Origin: CAVQND01 sp964653485
GTDB lineage: Bacteria > Verrucomicrobiota > Verrucomicrobiia > Limisphaerales > UBA8199
Assembly: GCA_964653485.1 (NCBI GenBank)
Contig: CAZZFF010000016.1
Span: forward strand, 6,467-70,466
Direction of reading: 5' to 3'
Length of the DNA: 64,000 bases
The notes below the pieces were generated by a model. That model did not search any database. It was not told the DNA's origin and saw only the letters and a program-made list of their open reading frames with translations. Made by a program: the position numbers and the translations under genes. Positions 33,991-43,037 of the stretch are shown here, piece after piece; positions within the stretch are counted from its first letter, which is position 1, and the number at the start of each line of letters is the position of its first letter.

Positions 33991-35964
33991 ATGTTTAGAA
34001 CGATCTCCGCCGCCCTCCTGTTTCTGCTCACCGCCTGCGCCGGCCCGAAGGGAGTGCCTGCACCCCCCGCGCCTCCCGGCGGCGGCATCTCCCTGCGTTC
34101 CCCTGACGGGCGGTTGGAGGTCACCGTGAGCCTGCGGGGGGCCTTGCGATACGCGGTCCGGGTGGATGGCCAGCCCCTTCTGGGCGAGTCCCGCCTCGGA
34201 CTCCTGTTCCGGGACGGGAGCGAACTCGGCTCCGAGGTCGAGTTCCTCCGCGCCGAGCATCAGCAGGCGGACGCGACCTGGGAGAATCCATGGGGCAAGC
34301 GCCGGCAGGTCCGCGACGAGCACAACGAACTCCGGCTCATCCTGCGGCAGATCTCGGGGGTTCCGCGGAGGTTCGATGTGGTCTTTCGCGCGTTCAATGA
34401 CGGCGTGGCCTTTCGCTACTTGTTGCCCTCCCAGCCGGGGCTGAGGGACTTCGCGCTGGAGCGGGAACTAACCGAGTTCGCGTTTGCCGGGGATTACAAC
34501 TGCTTCGCGGGACAGCAGGACAAGGGGTTTCAGGGAGCCCAGGAATGGGAGTTCAAGCCGGGCCGCCTGAGCGCCATCAAACCGGACTCAATCATCGGTC
34601 TGCCTTTGCTGGTGCAGGCGCCTTCCGCCTGGGTGGCGTTGACCGAGGCGGACTTGCGCGATTGGGCGGGGATGTGGCTGGGAGGGGCGCCTGCCACCAA
34701 CGCGGCCCAGGGCGTCACCCTCCAGGCCCAGCTGGCGCCCCGCCACGACGGCATGGGGCTGGTGGTCGCCTCCGCACCTCGGGCAACCCCGTGGCGCGTC
34801 CTGATGATCGGCCGCCAGCCCGGACGGCTGATCGAAAGCGACCTCGTCTTGAACTTGAGCGCCCCCTGCGAGCTTGCGGACGCCTCCTGGGTTCGTCCCG
34901 GCAAGATGGCCTGGGACCACTGGTGGTCTGGCGATGTCAAAATGGACACCGCCACCATCAAGGAATACATCCAACTGGCCGCGGACATGGGCTGGCCGTA
35001 CCAGCTCATCGACTGGCAATGGTACGGCCAATTCAACAAGCCCGACGCGGACATCACCAAGGTCACGCCAGCCGTCGATATGGACGAGGTCCGCCGCTTT
35101 GCGAAGGACAAAGGCGTGCGCCTTTGGTTGTGGCTTTATTGGTCCGATGCCGAGCGCGACGGCGCTTACGAGAGGGCCTTTGCCCTTTACGAACAATGGG
35201 GCATCGCCGGCGTGAAGATTGACTTTATGGACCGCGACGACCAGGACATGGTGAATTGGTATGAGAAGATCACCCGCGCCGCCGCGGCCCATCGCCTGAT
35301 GGTCAATTTCCATGGCGCCTTCAAAACCTCCGGCTTCAACCGGACATTTCCCAACCAGATCACACGCGAAGGGGTCCTGGGCAACGAATACAACCGCTGG
35401 AGCGCCCGCGTCACACCCGAACACAAACTCACCCTGCCCTTCACCCGTTTCCTGGCCGGCCCCGCGGACTTCACCCCCGGCGGCTTCCAAAACCGCCAGC
35501 CGGCCCAGTTCAAAGCCGATGGCGGCTCAGCCGAGGTACAAGGCACGCGCGGCGCCGAGCTTGCGCTCTTTGTCCTCTATGACAGCCCGCTGTGCTGCGT
35601 CTGCGATCACCCGGGCCATTACCGAAACCAGCCGGGGGCCGACTTCCTGAGAATCGTGCCCACCGTCTGGGACGACACGCGGGTCCTTGACGCTGAAGTG
35701 GCCCAGCACCTCGTTATGGCCCGCCGCTCCGGCCACGAGTGGTTTCTCGGCGCGATGACTGACCGCGTGGCCCGCGACATCCCCGTAAAGCTGGATTTTC
35801 TGCCGCCGGGACGCTGGAAACTGCGGCTCTGGAGCGATGCGCCCGACTCCAACGTCAATGCCGAGCACCTCCAACTCGAGGACCGCCTGGTCAGTCCCAC
35901 CGACACCTTGACCCTCGCCCTGGCCCCGGCCGGCGGCTGCGTCGGCTGGTTCAGGCCCGAATGA
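33991..35964 (+). CDS. GH97 family glycoside hydrolase lipoprotein (alpha-glucosidase/alpha-galactosidase)
   Basis: A 657-residue secreted glycosidase. The ATG at 33991 starts a lipoprotein signal (FRTISAALLFLLTACAGP, lipobox LTAC). N-terminal beta-supersandwich (ISLRSPDGRLEVTVSLRGAL, FRAFNDGVAFRYLLP), catalytic barrel (WDHWWSGDVKMDTATIKEYI, QLIDWQWYG, GIAGVKIDFMDRDDQDMV) and a C-terminal beta domain (DFLPPGRWKLRLWSD). The Asp in GVKIDF suggests the retaining branch of GH97. It is divergent from the GT21 gene and likely takes part in outer-surface polysaccharide use with the GH27-like enzyme upstream. Confidence 0.93.
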   Translation: MFRTISAALLFLLTACAGPKGVPAPPAPPGGGISLRSPDGRLEVTVSLRGALRYAVRVDGQPLLGESRLGLLFRDGSELGSEVEFLRAEHQQADATWENPWGKRRQVRDEHNELRLILRQISGVPRRFDVVFRAFNDGVAFRYLLPSQPGLRDFALERELTEFAFAGDYNCFAGQQDKGFQGAQEWEFKPGRLSAIKPDSIIGLPLLVQAPSAWVALTEADLRDWAGMWLGGAPATNAAQGVTLQAQLAPRHDGMGLVVASAPRATPWRVLMIGRQPGRLIESDLVLNLSAPCELADASWVRPGKMAWDHWWSGDVKMDTATIKEYIQLAADMGWPYQLIDWQWYGQFNKPDADITKVTPAVDMDEVRRFAKDKGVRLWLWLYWSDAERDGAYERAFALYEQWGIAGVKIDFMDRDDQDMVNWYEKITRAAAAHRLMVNFHGAFKTSGFNRTFPNQITREGVLGNEYNRWSARVTPEHKLTLPFTRFLAGPADFTPGGFQNRQPAQFKADGGSAEVQGTRGAELALFVLYDSPLCCVCDHPGHYRNQPGADFLRIVPTVWDDTRVLDAEVAQHLVMARRSGHEWFLGAMTDRVARDIPVKLDFLPPGRWKLRLWSDAPDSNVNAEHLQLEDRLVSPTDTLTLALAPAGGCVGWFRPE

Positions 35965-36014
35965 TCGAGGCGAGATCTGTCAGCGTGGCTGTTCACGCCG
36001 GAGCCAGTGGCGAT

Positions 36015-36118
36015 GTTGACCGCCAAGTGGGTGAGGACGAGGACTTTGAGCGCGCACCGCAGATTGACATCTCCGTTGAGCTATGAGCGGGTTTCTGCTC
36101 GACACGAATTCCCTATGA
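36015..36118 (+). pseudogene. Remnant of a VapBC-type antitoxin end and PIN toxin start
   Basis: VDRQVGEDEDFERAPQIDIS followed by VEL ends at a TGA (36084) that overlaps an ATG (36083). From this ATG, MSGFLLDTNSL reads like the first strand of a PIN-domain toxin (MSGFLLDTNVLSE) before a stop at 36116. Only 11 codons of the toxin remain; the sequence then switches to the inverted toxin at 36119. Gap 35965-36014 shows nothing else. Confidence 0.5.
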
Positions 36119-36321
36119 AAGGGTCGTCGTTCCCCGGCGCTGGACGCCCACGAGCCGGCAAGCTTGCCTTTCATTTTGTGAGTCTTAAGTTGCGGATGAA
36201 AGGCATCGGCCGCGAGGAGCACGAGCGCCGCCTGCAATTCCGGGCCGAACTGCGGGTGCTTCTGAATGAAACGCCGGGCGGAACGAACAAATGCTTGCGA
36301 AGGGAGCAGCAGCCGTTTCAA
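36119..36321 (-). pseudogene. Truncated YafQ/RelE-type mRNA interferase toxin
   Basis: LKRLLLPSQAFVRSARRFIQ, then QAALVLLAADAFHPQL and THKMKGKLAGSWASS, match about 65 residues of YafQ/RelE-like toxins (...HKLKGKLAGSWACSVGYDLR). The expected C-terminus with the catalytic residues (YDLRIVFxxxxxx) is missing; unrelated sequence follows from about 36130. It begins with TTG, overlapping the antitoxin stop (TTGA). Confidence 0.65.
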
Positions 36322-36524
36322 GCAAGGATGCGCTTGACGATTTGATTGGGCGTGGCGGGGCGGCAACGGCCTCTCCCAAACTCGCGCCGGGCCGACGTCA
36401 CGGCCTCGATCAAGGCCTCGCGGCGCCGTTCGGCCAGGCGGCGTTGCAGGACCTCGACAAGAGATTCCTGTTCTTCGACGCCCAATTCGTCGGCCCAATC
36501 CAGAACCTGAGCGAAAGTTTTCAT
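36318..36524 (-). CDS. Antitoxin-like protein paired with the truncated YafQ-type toxin
   Basis: A 68-residue helical protein, MKTFAQVLDWADELGVEEQE then SLVEVLQRRLAERRREALIE, ending in ARREFGRGRCRPATPNQIVK. Pattern and length fit the small antitoxins that precede RelE/YafQ toxins of this type (xVxExxREARxEFxxGxxxPATPxEI). With its toxin truncated it may be an orphan that can still neutralise related toxins. Gap 36525-36708 contains no further support. Confidence 0.65.
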   Translation of the reverse strand: MKTFAQVLDWADELGVEEQESLVEVLQRRLAERRREALIEAVTSARREFGRGRCRPATPNQIVKRILA

Positions 36525-36708
36525 CCCTGCAAAAATATGCCGGTTCATCCACCAATGCAAGCCAGGCTCGGGGCCAACCGTTCGAGTGGAGTGGAGGCGC
36601 GACCGGTCTACACCCGTGGCTTCCTGCGTCTCCGCCCTTTCGAGCATCGTTGCAAATCCCGATCGGAAATCGCGATAAGTCGACCATGCTTCGCCATGCG
36701 GTTCGCTA

Positions 36709-36737
36709 TTGACAATTCAGCGGGTATATGAAACAAT
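36709..36737 (+). promoter_or_regulatory. Candidate promoter of the sulfate assimilation operon
   Basis: TTGACA at 36709-36714, 17-bp spacer, AACAAT at 36732-36737, 25 bp before the ATG of cysI. The -35 and spacing are ideal and the -10 matches 4 of 6. No SAM riboswitch-like fold or T-box is apparent. Confidence 0.45.
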
Positions 36738-36762
36738 CTTGAATATCTTAGGCGATTCACTT

Positions 36763-38454
36763 ATGATTGCAACTGAGGCGTCACCAAAGTTGAGCCGAAA
36801 TGAAGGGCTCAAGGAAAGGGACCCGCTCCTGGCGGGCACGATTAGCCAGACGCTGGCGGATTCATCGGCGGACCGGTTTGCTGAAGACGATTACGAATTC
36901 CTGAAGTTCCACGGAGTCTATCAGCAGGATGACCGTGACCTTCGCAAGACAGGCAAGAAGTACATGCTGATGGTGCGAACGAAGGTCCCCGGCGGCGTGC
37001 TGACGGCGCCGCAGTACCTCGTGTGCGACCAACTGGCTACGGAGTATGGGAACGACACGATGCGGATCACGGTGCGGCAGGATTTTCAATTTCACGGGAT
37101 TCTCAAGGGCAATCTGCGCCAGGCTGTCAAGAGACTGAACGAAGCGCTGACGACGACGATCGGGGCGTGCGGAGACGTGGTGCGGAACGTGATGGCGCCC
37201 CCAACGCCCGCAACCAGCCCTTTGGTGGAGCGGGTGCTCGAGGAGGCGCGCCGGCTTTCGAGCAAGCTTGTCCCCAGCACGCCAGCCTATCATTCAATCT
37301 GGATCGAGGGCAAAGAGCTGGACCTGCGCGCGGAAGCCAACGCCGCGTTTGCGGACCCGCTTTACGGAAAGGTCTATCTTCCCCGCAAGTTCAAGTTTGC
37401 GTTCGCGATTCCGCCGCTGAACGACGTCGATGTTTTCACGAACGACGCCGGCTTCGTAGTGATTGAGGAGCAAGGGCGCCTGGCCGGGTATAACGTGCTG
37501 GCGGGGGGCGGGATGGGGATGTCGCACGGGAATGCCGAGACTTTTCCGCGGCTGGCGGATGTCATCGGGTTTATTGGACCCGAGCCGGAGCAAGTGGAAG
37601 CGACCGCAAAGGCGATCGTGACGATTCACCGCGATTTCGGCGACCGCGCCAACCGCAAACACGCCCGGTTGAAATACGTGCTGGCAGAAAAGGGCGTGGA
37701 ATGGTTCCGGAAAGAACTGGAGCGGCGGGCGGGCTTCCAGCTTGGGCCTCCGCGCCCATTCCGGTTCACCGCCCAAGGCGACAAGCTGGGCTGGCACCGC
37801 CAGAGCGACGGCAATTATTTCCTCGGGCTCTTTGTCGAAAATGGGCGCGTCCGTGATGCCGGGGGTTATCGGCTCAAGTCCGGTCTGCGGGAGGCCGTCA
37901 AGGCGTTCCAGCCGGACATCCGCCTGACCCCTTCTCAGAACATCTTGCTGGCGGGCGTGCGCCCGGAGCAGCGCGCCGGCCTGGAGGAGGTGCTGAGCCA
38001 GCACGGCGTTTCGGCAAGCAACCCCTTCAGCCGCACACGCCTGGCTTCGATGGCCTGCCCGGCCCTGCCGACCTGCGGGCTGGCCCTGGCGGAATCGGAG
38101 CGGTTCCTGCCCGGCCTGTTGGACCGGTTCGACGCCATGCTGTCCGAACTGGGCCTGCAAGACGAGGGCATCATCGTGCGCATGACGGGCTGCCCCAACG
38201 GGTGCGTCCGGCCGTACATCGCCGAAATCGCTTTTGTCGGCAAGGCCCCGAACAAGTACCAGATTTATGTCGGCGGCAACCTGGCCGGCACCCGGCTCGT
38301 CCGCCTGCTCAAGGACTCGGTCAAGGGGGAGGACCTGCTCGCCGAGTTGCGCCCGTTGCTGGCCCGCTATGCTCAGGAGCGCGAGGGCGGGGAACACTTC
38401 GGCGATTTTTGCACGCGGGCGGTCCTGGGGAACCTCGACGCGCCCGGGCATTGA
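36763..38454 (+). CDS. cysI: Sulfite reductase hemoprotein (ferredoxin/NADPH-type beta subunit)
   Basis: A 563-residue siroheme/[4Fe-4S] enzyme reducing sulfite to sulfide. Seen: the duplicated ferrodoxin-like and siroheme domains (DDYEFLKFHGVYQQDDRD, MRITVRQDFQFHGIL, ACGDVVRNVMAPP), and the cluster ligands in ACPALPTCGLAL and MTGCPNGCVRPY. No CysJ flavoprotein follows, so the electron donor may be ferredoxin or encoded elsewhere. First gene of the operon; the start at MIATEASPK is preferred over 36709, which overlaps the promoter. Confidence 0.93.
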   Translation: MIATEASPKLSRNEGLKERDPLLAGTISQTLADSSADRFAEDDYEFLKFHGVYQQDDRDLRKTGKKYMLMVRTKVPGGVLTAPQYLVCDQLATEYGNDTMRITVRQDFQFHGILKGNLRQAVKRLNEALTTTIGACGDVVRNVMAPPTPATSPLVERVLEEARRLSSKLVPSTPAYHSIWIEGKELDLRAEANAAFADPLYGKVYLPRKFKFAFAIPPLNDVDVFTNDAGFVVIEEQGRLAGYNVLAGGGMGMSHGNAETFPRLADVIGFIGPEPEQVEATAKAIVTIHRDFGDRANRKHARLKYVLAEKGVEWFRKELERRAGFQLGPPRPFRFTAQGDKLGWHRQSDGNYFLGLFVENGRVRDAGGYRLKSGLREAVKAFQPDIRLTPSQNILLAGVRPEQRAGLEEVLSQHGVSASNPFSRTRLASMACPALPTCGLALAESERFLPGLLDRFDAMLSELGLQDEGIIVRMTGCPNGCVRPYIAEIAFVGKAPNKYQIYVGGNLAGTRLVRLLKDSVKGEDLLAELRPLLARYAQEREGGEHFGDFCTRAVLGNLDAPGH

Positions 38455-38499
38455 ATCGCGCCAAAACCTGAGGACGAGCATCTGAACCGATCCGAAGAA

Positions 38500-39252
38500 G
38501 TGCTGGACAGACTCGCGGGCAGACTCACTCCCGCCGAGGTGCGTTCGCTGGACGAGCAATTCAACCGGCAGTCCACGGAGGAGATTCTGGCTTGGGCGTG
38601 GAAGCGGTTTGGCGCGCGCTCAGCCATCGGCACTAGTTTTCAGGGAGCGGGGCTTGTCATGTTGCACCTGGCGGCCAAGGGCGGCCTGCCGTTCCCCGCG
38701 TTCACCTTGGATACGGGGCTGCTGTTCCCGGAAACCCTTGCCCTCAAGCAGCGGCTCGAGACGTTCCTCGGTATCACCATCGAATCGCTCGACCCGGACC
38801 TGACCGTGGCCGAGCAGGCCGACATTCACGGCCCCGAGCTGTGGAAACACAATCCCGATCTGTGCTGCACGGTCCGGAAAGTCCTCCCGCTCCGGGATAA
38901 ACTCTGCGACCTGGACTGCTGGATTACCGGCCTGAGACGCGACCAGTCCGGCACCCGCGCCCACATCGGCTTCATCGAGCTGTATGCCTTTGACGAGGCA
39001 TCCGGCCGCGACATTGTCAAGCTCAACCCCATGGCCAACTGGACGCGCGAGGCCGTGTGGGCTTATATCAAAGAACACCACATCCCCTATAATCCGCTTC
39101 ACGACCGGGGCTATGGCTCGATCGGGTGCCAGGCTTGCACGCGCCAAACCGCCGACGGCGAGAACGAGCGGGCTGGGCGCTGGACGGGCTTCAACAAGGT
39201 GGAATGCGGCATCCACACCTTTATGCCCAAGAAAGTTGACTTTCAGATCTGA
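38500..39252 (+). CDS. cysH: Adenylylsulfate (APS) reductase, thioredoxin-dependent, Fe-S type
   Basis: A 250-residue member of the PAPS/APS reductase family. Seen: P-loop-like SAIGTSFQGAGLVMLHLAA, LDTGLLFPETLAL, the double CC in PDLCCTVRKVLPL, the CxxC in GCQACTRQTADGE, and the redox Cys in KVECGIHTFM. The CC/CxxC pairs bind a [4Fe-4S] cluster and mark the APS- rather than PAPS-specific subtype. GTG start assumed. It is followed 3 bp later by cysD. Confidence 0.93.
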   Translation: MLDRLAGRLTPAEVRSLDEQFNRQSTEEILAWAWKRFGARSAIGTSFQGAGLVMLHLAAKGGLPFPAFTLDTGLLFPETLALKQRLETFLGITIESLDPDLTVAEQADIHGPELWKHNPDLCCTVRKVLPLRDKLCDLDCWITGLRRDQSGTRAHIGFIELYAFDEASGRDIVKLNPMANWTREAVWAYIKEHHIPYNPLHDRGYGSIGCQACTRQTADGENERAGRWTGFNKVECGIHTFMPKKVDFQI

Positions 39253-39255
39253 CCC

Positions 39256-40068
39256 ATGGATTACCTGTCAAAACTCGAAAACCAGAGCATCTACATCCTG
39301 CGCGAGGCCTTTAACAAGTTCGACCATCTGGCCATGCTCTGGAGCATCGGCAAGGACTCGACAGTGCTGCTGTGGCTGGCGCGCAAGGCATTTTTCGGGC
39401 ATGTCCCCTTTCCGCTGGTGCATGTGGACACGAGCTACAAAATCCCCTCGATGATCGAATACCGCGACCGGCTGGTCAAAGAGTGGAACCTCGAGCTCAT
39501 CGTGGGCCGAAACGAAGCGGTGCTTGAGAGCGGGGTGACCTATCCCGCGGGAAAAGCAACGCGCGTGGAGTGCTGCGGCACACTCAAGAAGGACGCCCTG
39601 AAGCAGGTGCTCGACAAACATCACTTCACCGGCGTCATCGTGGGCGTGCGCCGCGATGAAGAGCCCACTCGCGCCAAAGAGCGGTACTTCAGCCCCCGGG
39701 ACAAGAACATGGAATGGAACGTCGAGGACCAACCGCCCGAGCTCTGGGACCAGTTCAAAACGGATTTCCAACCCGGCACCCACATCCGCATCCATCCGCT
39801 GCTTCACTGGACCGAACTCAACGTCTGGGAGTACATCGAGCGCGAACAAATCCCGGTCATCCCCCTGTACTTCGCCAACAGCCGGGGAGAGCGTTACCGG
39901 AGCCTGGGCTGCGCGCCCTGCACGCTGCCGATAAAGTCCAGCGCGGCCACCGTGGGCGAAATCATCGAAGAACTCCGCCACACCAACACCGCCGAACGGT
40001 CCGGCCGCGCGCAAGACAGGGAAAGCGAAGACGCCTTCGAGAAACTACGGCGCGACGGATACATGTGA
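39256..40068 (+). CDS. cysD: Sulfate adenylyltransferase subunit 2
   Basis: A 270-residue ATP sulfurylase small subunit that makes APS from sulfate and ATP. Seen: LWSIGKDSTVLLWLARKAF (PP-loop SxGKDS), FPLVHVDTSYKIPSMIEYRD, VGVRRDEEPTRAKERYFS, and the C-terminal LGCAPCTLPIKSSA with tail EDAFEKLRRDGYM. It works as a dimer with the GTPase subunit encoded next. Spacing to cysH is 3 bp and to cysNC about 12 bp. Confidence 0.96.
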   Translation: MDYLSKLENQSIYILREAFNKFDHLAMLWSIGKDSTVLLWLARKAFFGHVPFPLVHVDTSYKIPSMIEYRDRLVKEWNLELIVGRNEAVLESGVTYPAGKATRVECCGTLKKDALKQVLDKHHFTGVIVGVRRDEEPTRAKERYFSPRDKNMEWNVEDQPPELWDQFKTDFQPGTHIRIHPLLHWTELNVWEYIEREQIPVIPLYFANSRGERYRSLGCAPCTLPIKSSAATVGEIIEELRHTNTAERSGRAQDRESEDAFEKLRRDGYM

Positions 40069-40080
40069 GCCTAAGTGGTC

Positions 40081-41976
40081 ATGACCTCATCCCCCCCTCC
40101 CACCGAGCAACTCAAAATCGTCATTGTCGGCCACGTGGACCACGGCAAGTCCACATTTGTGGGCCGGCTGCTCCACGACACCGGTTCGCTGCCCGAAGGC
40201 AAGCTTGAGCAACTGGAAGCCGCCGCCCAGCGGCGCGGCGCCCCCTTCGAGTGGGCCAACCTGATGGACGCCCTGCAAGCCGAGCGCGACCAGAACATCA
40301 CGATCGATACGGCGCAGATTTGGTTTCGCACTCCCAAGCGCCAATACGTCATCATCGATGCGCCCGGCCATAAGGAGTTTCTGAAGAACATGGTCACCGG
40401 GGCGGCCAACGCCCAGGCCGCCCTCCTGCTGATCGATGCCCACGAAGGGGTCAAGGAAAACTCACGCCGCCACGGCTACCTCCTCAACCTGCTGGGCATC
40501 CGCCAGATCGCCGTCCTGGTCAACAAGATGGACCTGGAGAATTACAGCCAGAGCCGATTCAATCAAATCGAGTCCGAATACCGGGCGTGGCTCCGCTCGA
40601 TCGAGGTCGAGCCAAAATGCTTCATTCCCGTTTCCGCCCGGCACGGCGACAACCTGGCCACGCGAAGCGCCCATACGCCCTGGTGGCACGGCCCGACAGT
40701 CCTCCAAACGCTCGACGATTTCAAGACGGCCGAGCCGCCGAAGAACCAGCCCCTGCGGTTCCCCATCCAGGATGTCTATCGTTTCGACCAACGGCGAATC
40801 CTGGCCGGGCGCGTCGAGGCCGGCACGCTCCGGGTCGGCGACAAGCTCCTGTTCTCTCCGCTGAACAAGACAAGCGTCGTCAAGACCATCGAGCGGTGGA
40901 ACGCGCCCGCCGCCGATTCCGCAAGCGCGGGCGAGTCGATCGGCATCACGTTGAGCGAGCAGATTTTCGTCGCGCGGGGCGTCGTGGCCGTCCATGAAAC
41001 CGCCCCGCCTCTGGAACTGTCGAGCTTCAGGGCGCGCCTGTTCTGGCTGGGCAAGGAGCCGCTCAAGAAGGCCAAGAACTACAAGCTCAAGCTCGCCACG
41101 CAGGAGGTCGAGTGCCGCATTCAGTCCATTGAAAAAGTCATCGACGCCGCCACCCTCGAAACCATCTCCCGGAACGAAAACGAACTCTTCGTCGACCGCC
41201 ACGAGGTTGCCGAGCTCACCCTCCACACCAAACGGCCGATCGCCTTCGACATTTATGCGGACATCGCGCCGATGGGCCGTTTCGTGATCGTGGACGGCCT
41301 TGATGTTTCGGGCGGCGGCATTATTGCGCCGGAGAACTACCCGCGCCGCACCCACGACCTCCACACCAAGAGCGAGAACATTTACTGGAACCGCGGGCGC
41401 GTCACCACCCGCCAACGGGAATTGCGCAACAGCCACCTCGGCTGCGTCGTGTGGCTGACCGGGCTATCGGGGGCGGGCAAGTCCACCATCGCGACCGAGC
41501 TGGAGCGCGAACTGTTCAACCTCGGCCGCCAGGTGTACGTGCTGGACGGCGACCGGATGCGCCACGGACTTTGCTCCGACCTGGCCTTCTCGCCGGAGGA
41601 CCGCGCCGAAAACATCCGGCGCGTCGGCGAGGTGGCGAAGCTCTTCGCGGACGCCGGGATGATCTGCATCACCGCCTTTATCTCGCCCTACCGCGCGGAC
41701 CGTGATTTCGTCCGCAACATCATGCCGCCCGGCAAGCTCGTCGAAGTCTATGTCAACGCCCCGCTGGCTGTCTGCGAGCAGCGCGACCCCAAGGGCCTCT
41801 ACGTCAAGGCCCGGGCCATGGAAATCAGCGATTTCACCGGCATCTCCGCTCCGTACGAAGCCCCGGCCAGCCCGGAAGTCGAGCTGCGCACCGACCTGCT
41901 CACCGTGCCCGAATCCGTCGGGAGGATTCTCGAATTCCTCCATGCGCAGGATGCGGCCACCGAGGTTTCGATCTGA
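40081..41976 (+). CDS. cysNC: Bifunctional sulfate adenylyltransferase subunit 1 / APS kinase
   Basis: A 631-residue fusion. Residues about 1-430 are a CysN GTPase: GHVDHGKSTFVGRLL (G1), IDAPGHKEFLKNMVTGA (G3) and VLVNKMDLENY (G4), with EF-Tu-like beta barrels. Residues about 450-631 are an APS kinase: GLSGAGKSTIATELERELF, VLDGDRMRHGL, FISPYRADRD. ATG 40081 is used; the GTG at 40075 is two codons upstream. Having both an APS kinase domain and an APS-type reductase in the same operon suggests PAPS is also needed, for example for sulfation. Confidence 0.96.
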   Translation: MTSSPPPTEQLKIVIVGHVDHGKSTFVGRLLHDTGSLPEGKLEQLEAAAQRRGAPFEWANLMDALQAERDQNITIDTAQIWFRTPKRQYVIIDAPGHKEFLKNMVTGAANAQAALLLIDAHEGVKENSRRHGYLLNLLGIRQIAVLVNKMDLENYSQSRFNQIESEYRAWLRSIEVEPKCFIPVSARHGDNLATRSAHTPWWHGPTVLQTLDDFKTAEPPKNQPLRFPIQDVYRFDQRRILAGRVEAGTLRVGDKLLFSPLNKTSVVKTIERWNAPAADSASAGESIGITLSEQIFVARGVVAVHETAPPLELSSFRARLFWLGKEPLKKAKNYKLKLATQEVECRIQSIEKVIDAATLETISRNENELFVDRHEVAELTLHTKRPIAFDIYADIAPMGRFVIVDGLDVSGGGIIAPENYPRRTHDLHTKSENIYWNRGRVTTRQRELRNSHLGCVVWLTGLSGAGKSTIATELERELFNLGRQVYVLDGDRMRHGLCSDLAFSPEDRAENIRRVGEVAKLFADAGMICITAFISPYRADRDFVRNIMPPGKLVEVYVNAPLAVCEQRDPKGLYVKARAMEISDFTGISAPYEAPASPEVELRTDLLTVPESVGRILEFLHAQDAATEVSI

Positions 41977-42047
41977 GTTTTTCTGGTTGAACATTTTTTC
42001 TGGTTTTCGTGTCCATCGGACTATAAGAGTTTTAATATCGCTAGAAC

Positions 42048-43037
42048 ATGAATACGGGAATGAGCGCCCTTAATGAGGCTGTCCAGGAAGCCGGGGCTTT
42101 TACGCGCCCGCTCTTCAACGAGCTGGGCAAGGTGATTGTCGGCCAAACCTACCTGGTCGAGCGGCTGGTCATCGGGTTGCTGGCCAACGGACACGTGTTG
42201 CTCGAGGGAGTGCCGGGGCTGGCCAAGACCCTTTCGGTGAAATCCCTGGCCAACTGCCTGAACGTGCGGTTTTCCCGCCTCCAGTTCACGCCGGACATGC
42301 TGCCGGCGGACGTGGTGGGCACACAGGTGTACAATCCCCAGTCGGGGGCGTTCACGACGCGCAAGGGGCCGATTTTCGCGAACCTGGTGCTCGCCGATGA
42401 GATCAACCGCGCGCCCGCCAAGGTGCAGAGCGCCCTGCTGGAGGCGATGCAGGAACGGCAGGTGACCATCGGCGAGAACACCTTCCGGCTGGAGGAGCCT
42501 TTCCTGGTGCTGGCGACCCAGAACCCGATCGAGCAGGAGGGAACATACCCGCTGCCCGAGGCGCAGGTGGACCGGTTCATGCTGAAGCTCAAGATCGGCT
42601 ACCCCTCCCGGGCCGAGGAGCGCCAGATACTGGAGTTGATGGCGCGAACCAGCGGCACGCCCAATGCGGGACCGGTGGTCGAGCCCAAGCAAATCCTCGG
42701 CGCGCGGGAGGTGCTCAACGACATCTATGTGGATGACAAGGTCAAGGATTACATCGTGGATTTGGTCTGCGCGACGCGCGAACCTCAGACCTACAAGATC
42801 GATGTGAAGGATTTCATCCAACTGGGCGCCTCGCCCCGAGCAACGATATCGCTGACCCTGGCCGCCAAGGCGTTCGCCTTCCTGCGCGGGCGCGGCTATG
42901 TGACACCGCAGGACGTCAAGAGCATCGGGATGGACGTGCTGCGGCACCGGGTGGCCGTGACCTACGAGGCCGAGGCCGAAGAGAAGACCAGCGAGACCAT
43001 CATCCAAAAGATTTTCGACGAGCTGCCGGTGCCATGA
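42048..43037 (+). CDS. MoxR-family AAA+ ATPase
   Basis: A 329-residue MoxR AAA+ ATPase, a chaperone for VWA-domain proteins and metal insertion. Seen: Walker A GVPGLAKTLSVKSLA, FTPDMLPADVVGTQVYN, Walker B LVLADEINRAPAKVQSALLE, sensor-1 VLATQNPIEQEGTYPLPEAQ and RFMLKLKIGYP. It overlaps the DUF58 gene by 4 nt. Head of the bat-type operon. Gap 41977-42047 is AT-rich but shows no promoter I trust. Confidence 0.94.
   Translation: MNTGMSALNEAVQEAGAFTRPLFNELGKVIVGQTYLVERLVIGLLANGHVLLEGVPGLAKTLSVKSLANCLNVRFSRLQFTPDMLPADVVGTQVYNPQSGAFTTRKGPIFANLVLADEINRAPAKVQSALLEAMQERQVTIGENTFRLEEPFLVLATQNPIEQEGTYPLPEAQVDRFMLKLKIGYPSRAEERQILELMARTSGTPNAGPVVEPKQILGAREVLNDIYVDDKVKDYIVDLVCATREPQTYKIDVKDFIQLGASPRATISLTLAAKAFAFLRGRGYVTPQDVKSIGMDVLRHRVAVTYEAEAEEKTSETIIQKIFDELPVP

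Noticed and set aside
37294..38559. 421-residue minus-strand frame
   Set aside because: Antisense to cysI, whose motifs are complete.
41977..42047. Promoter of the moxR operon (TTGAAC and TATAAG)
   Set aside because: The spacer would be 29 bp; no better pair seen, so no call is made.
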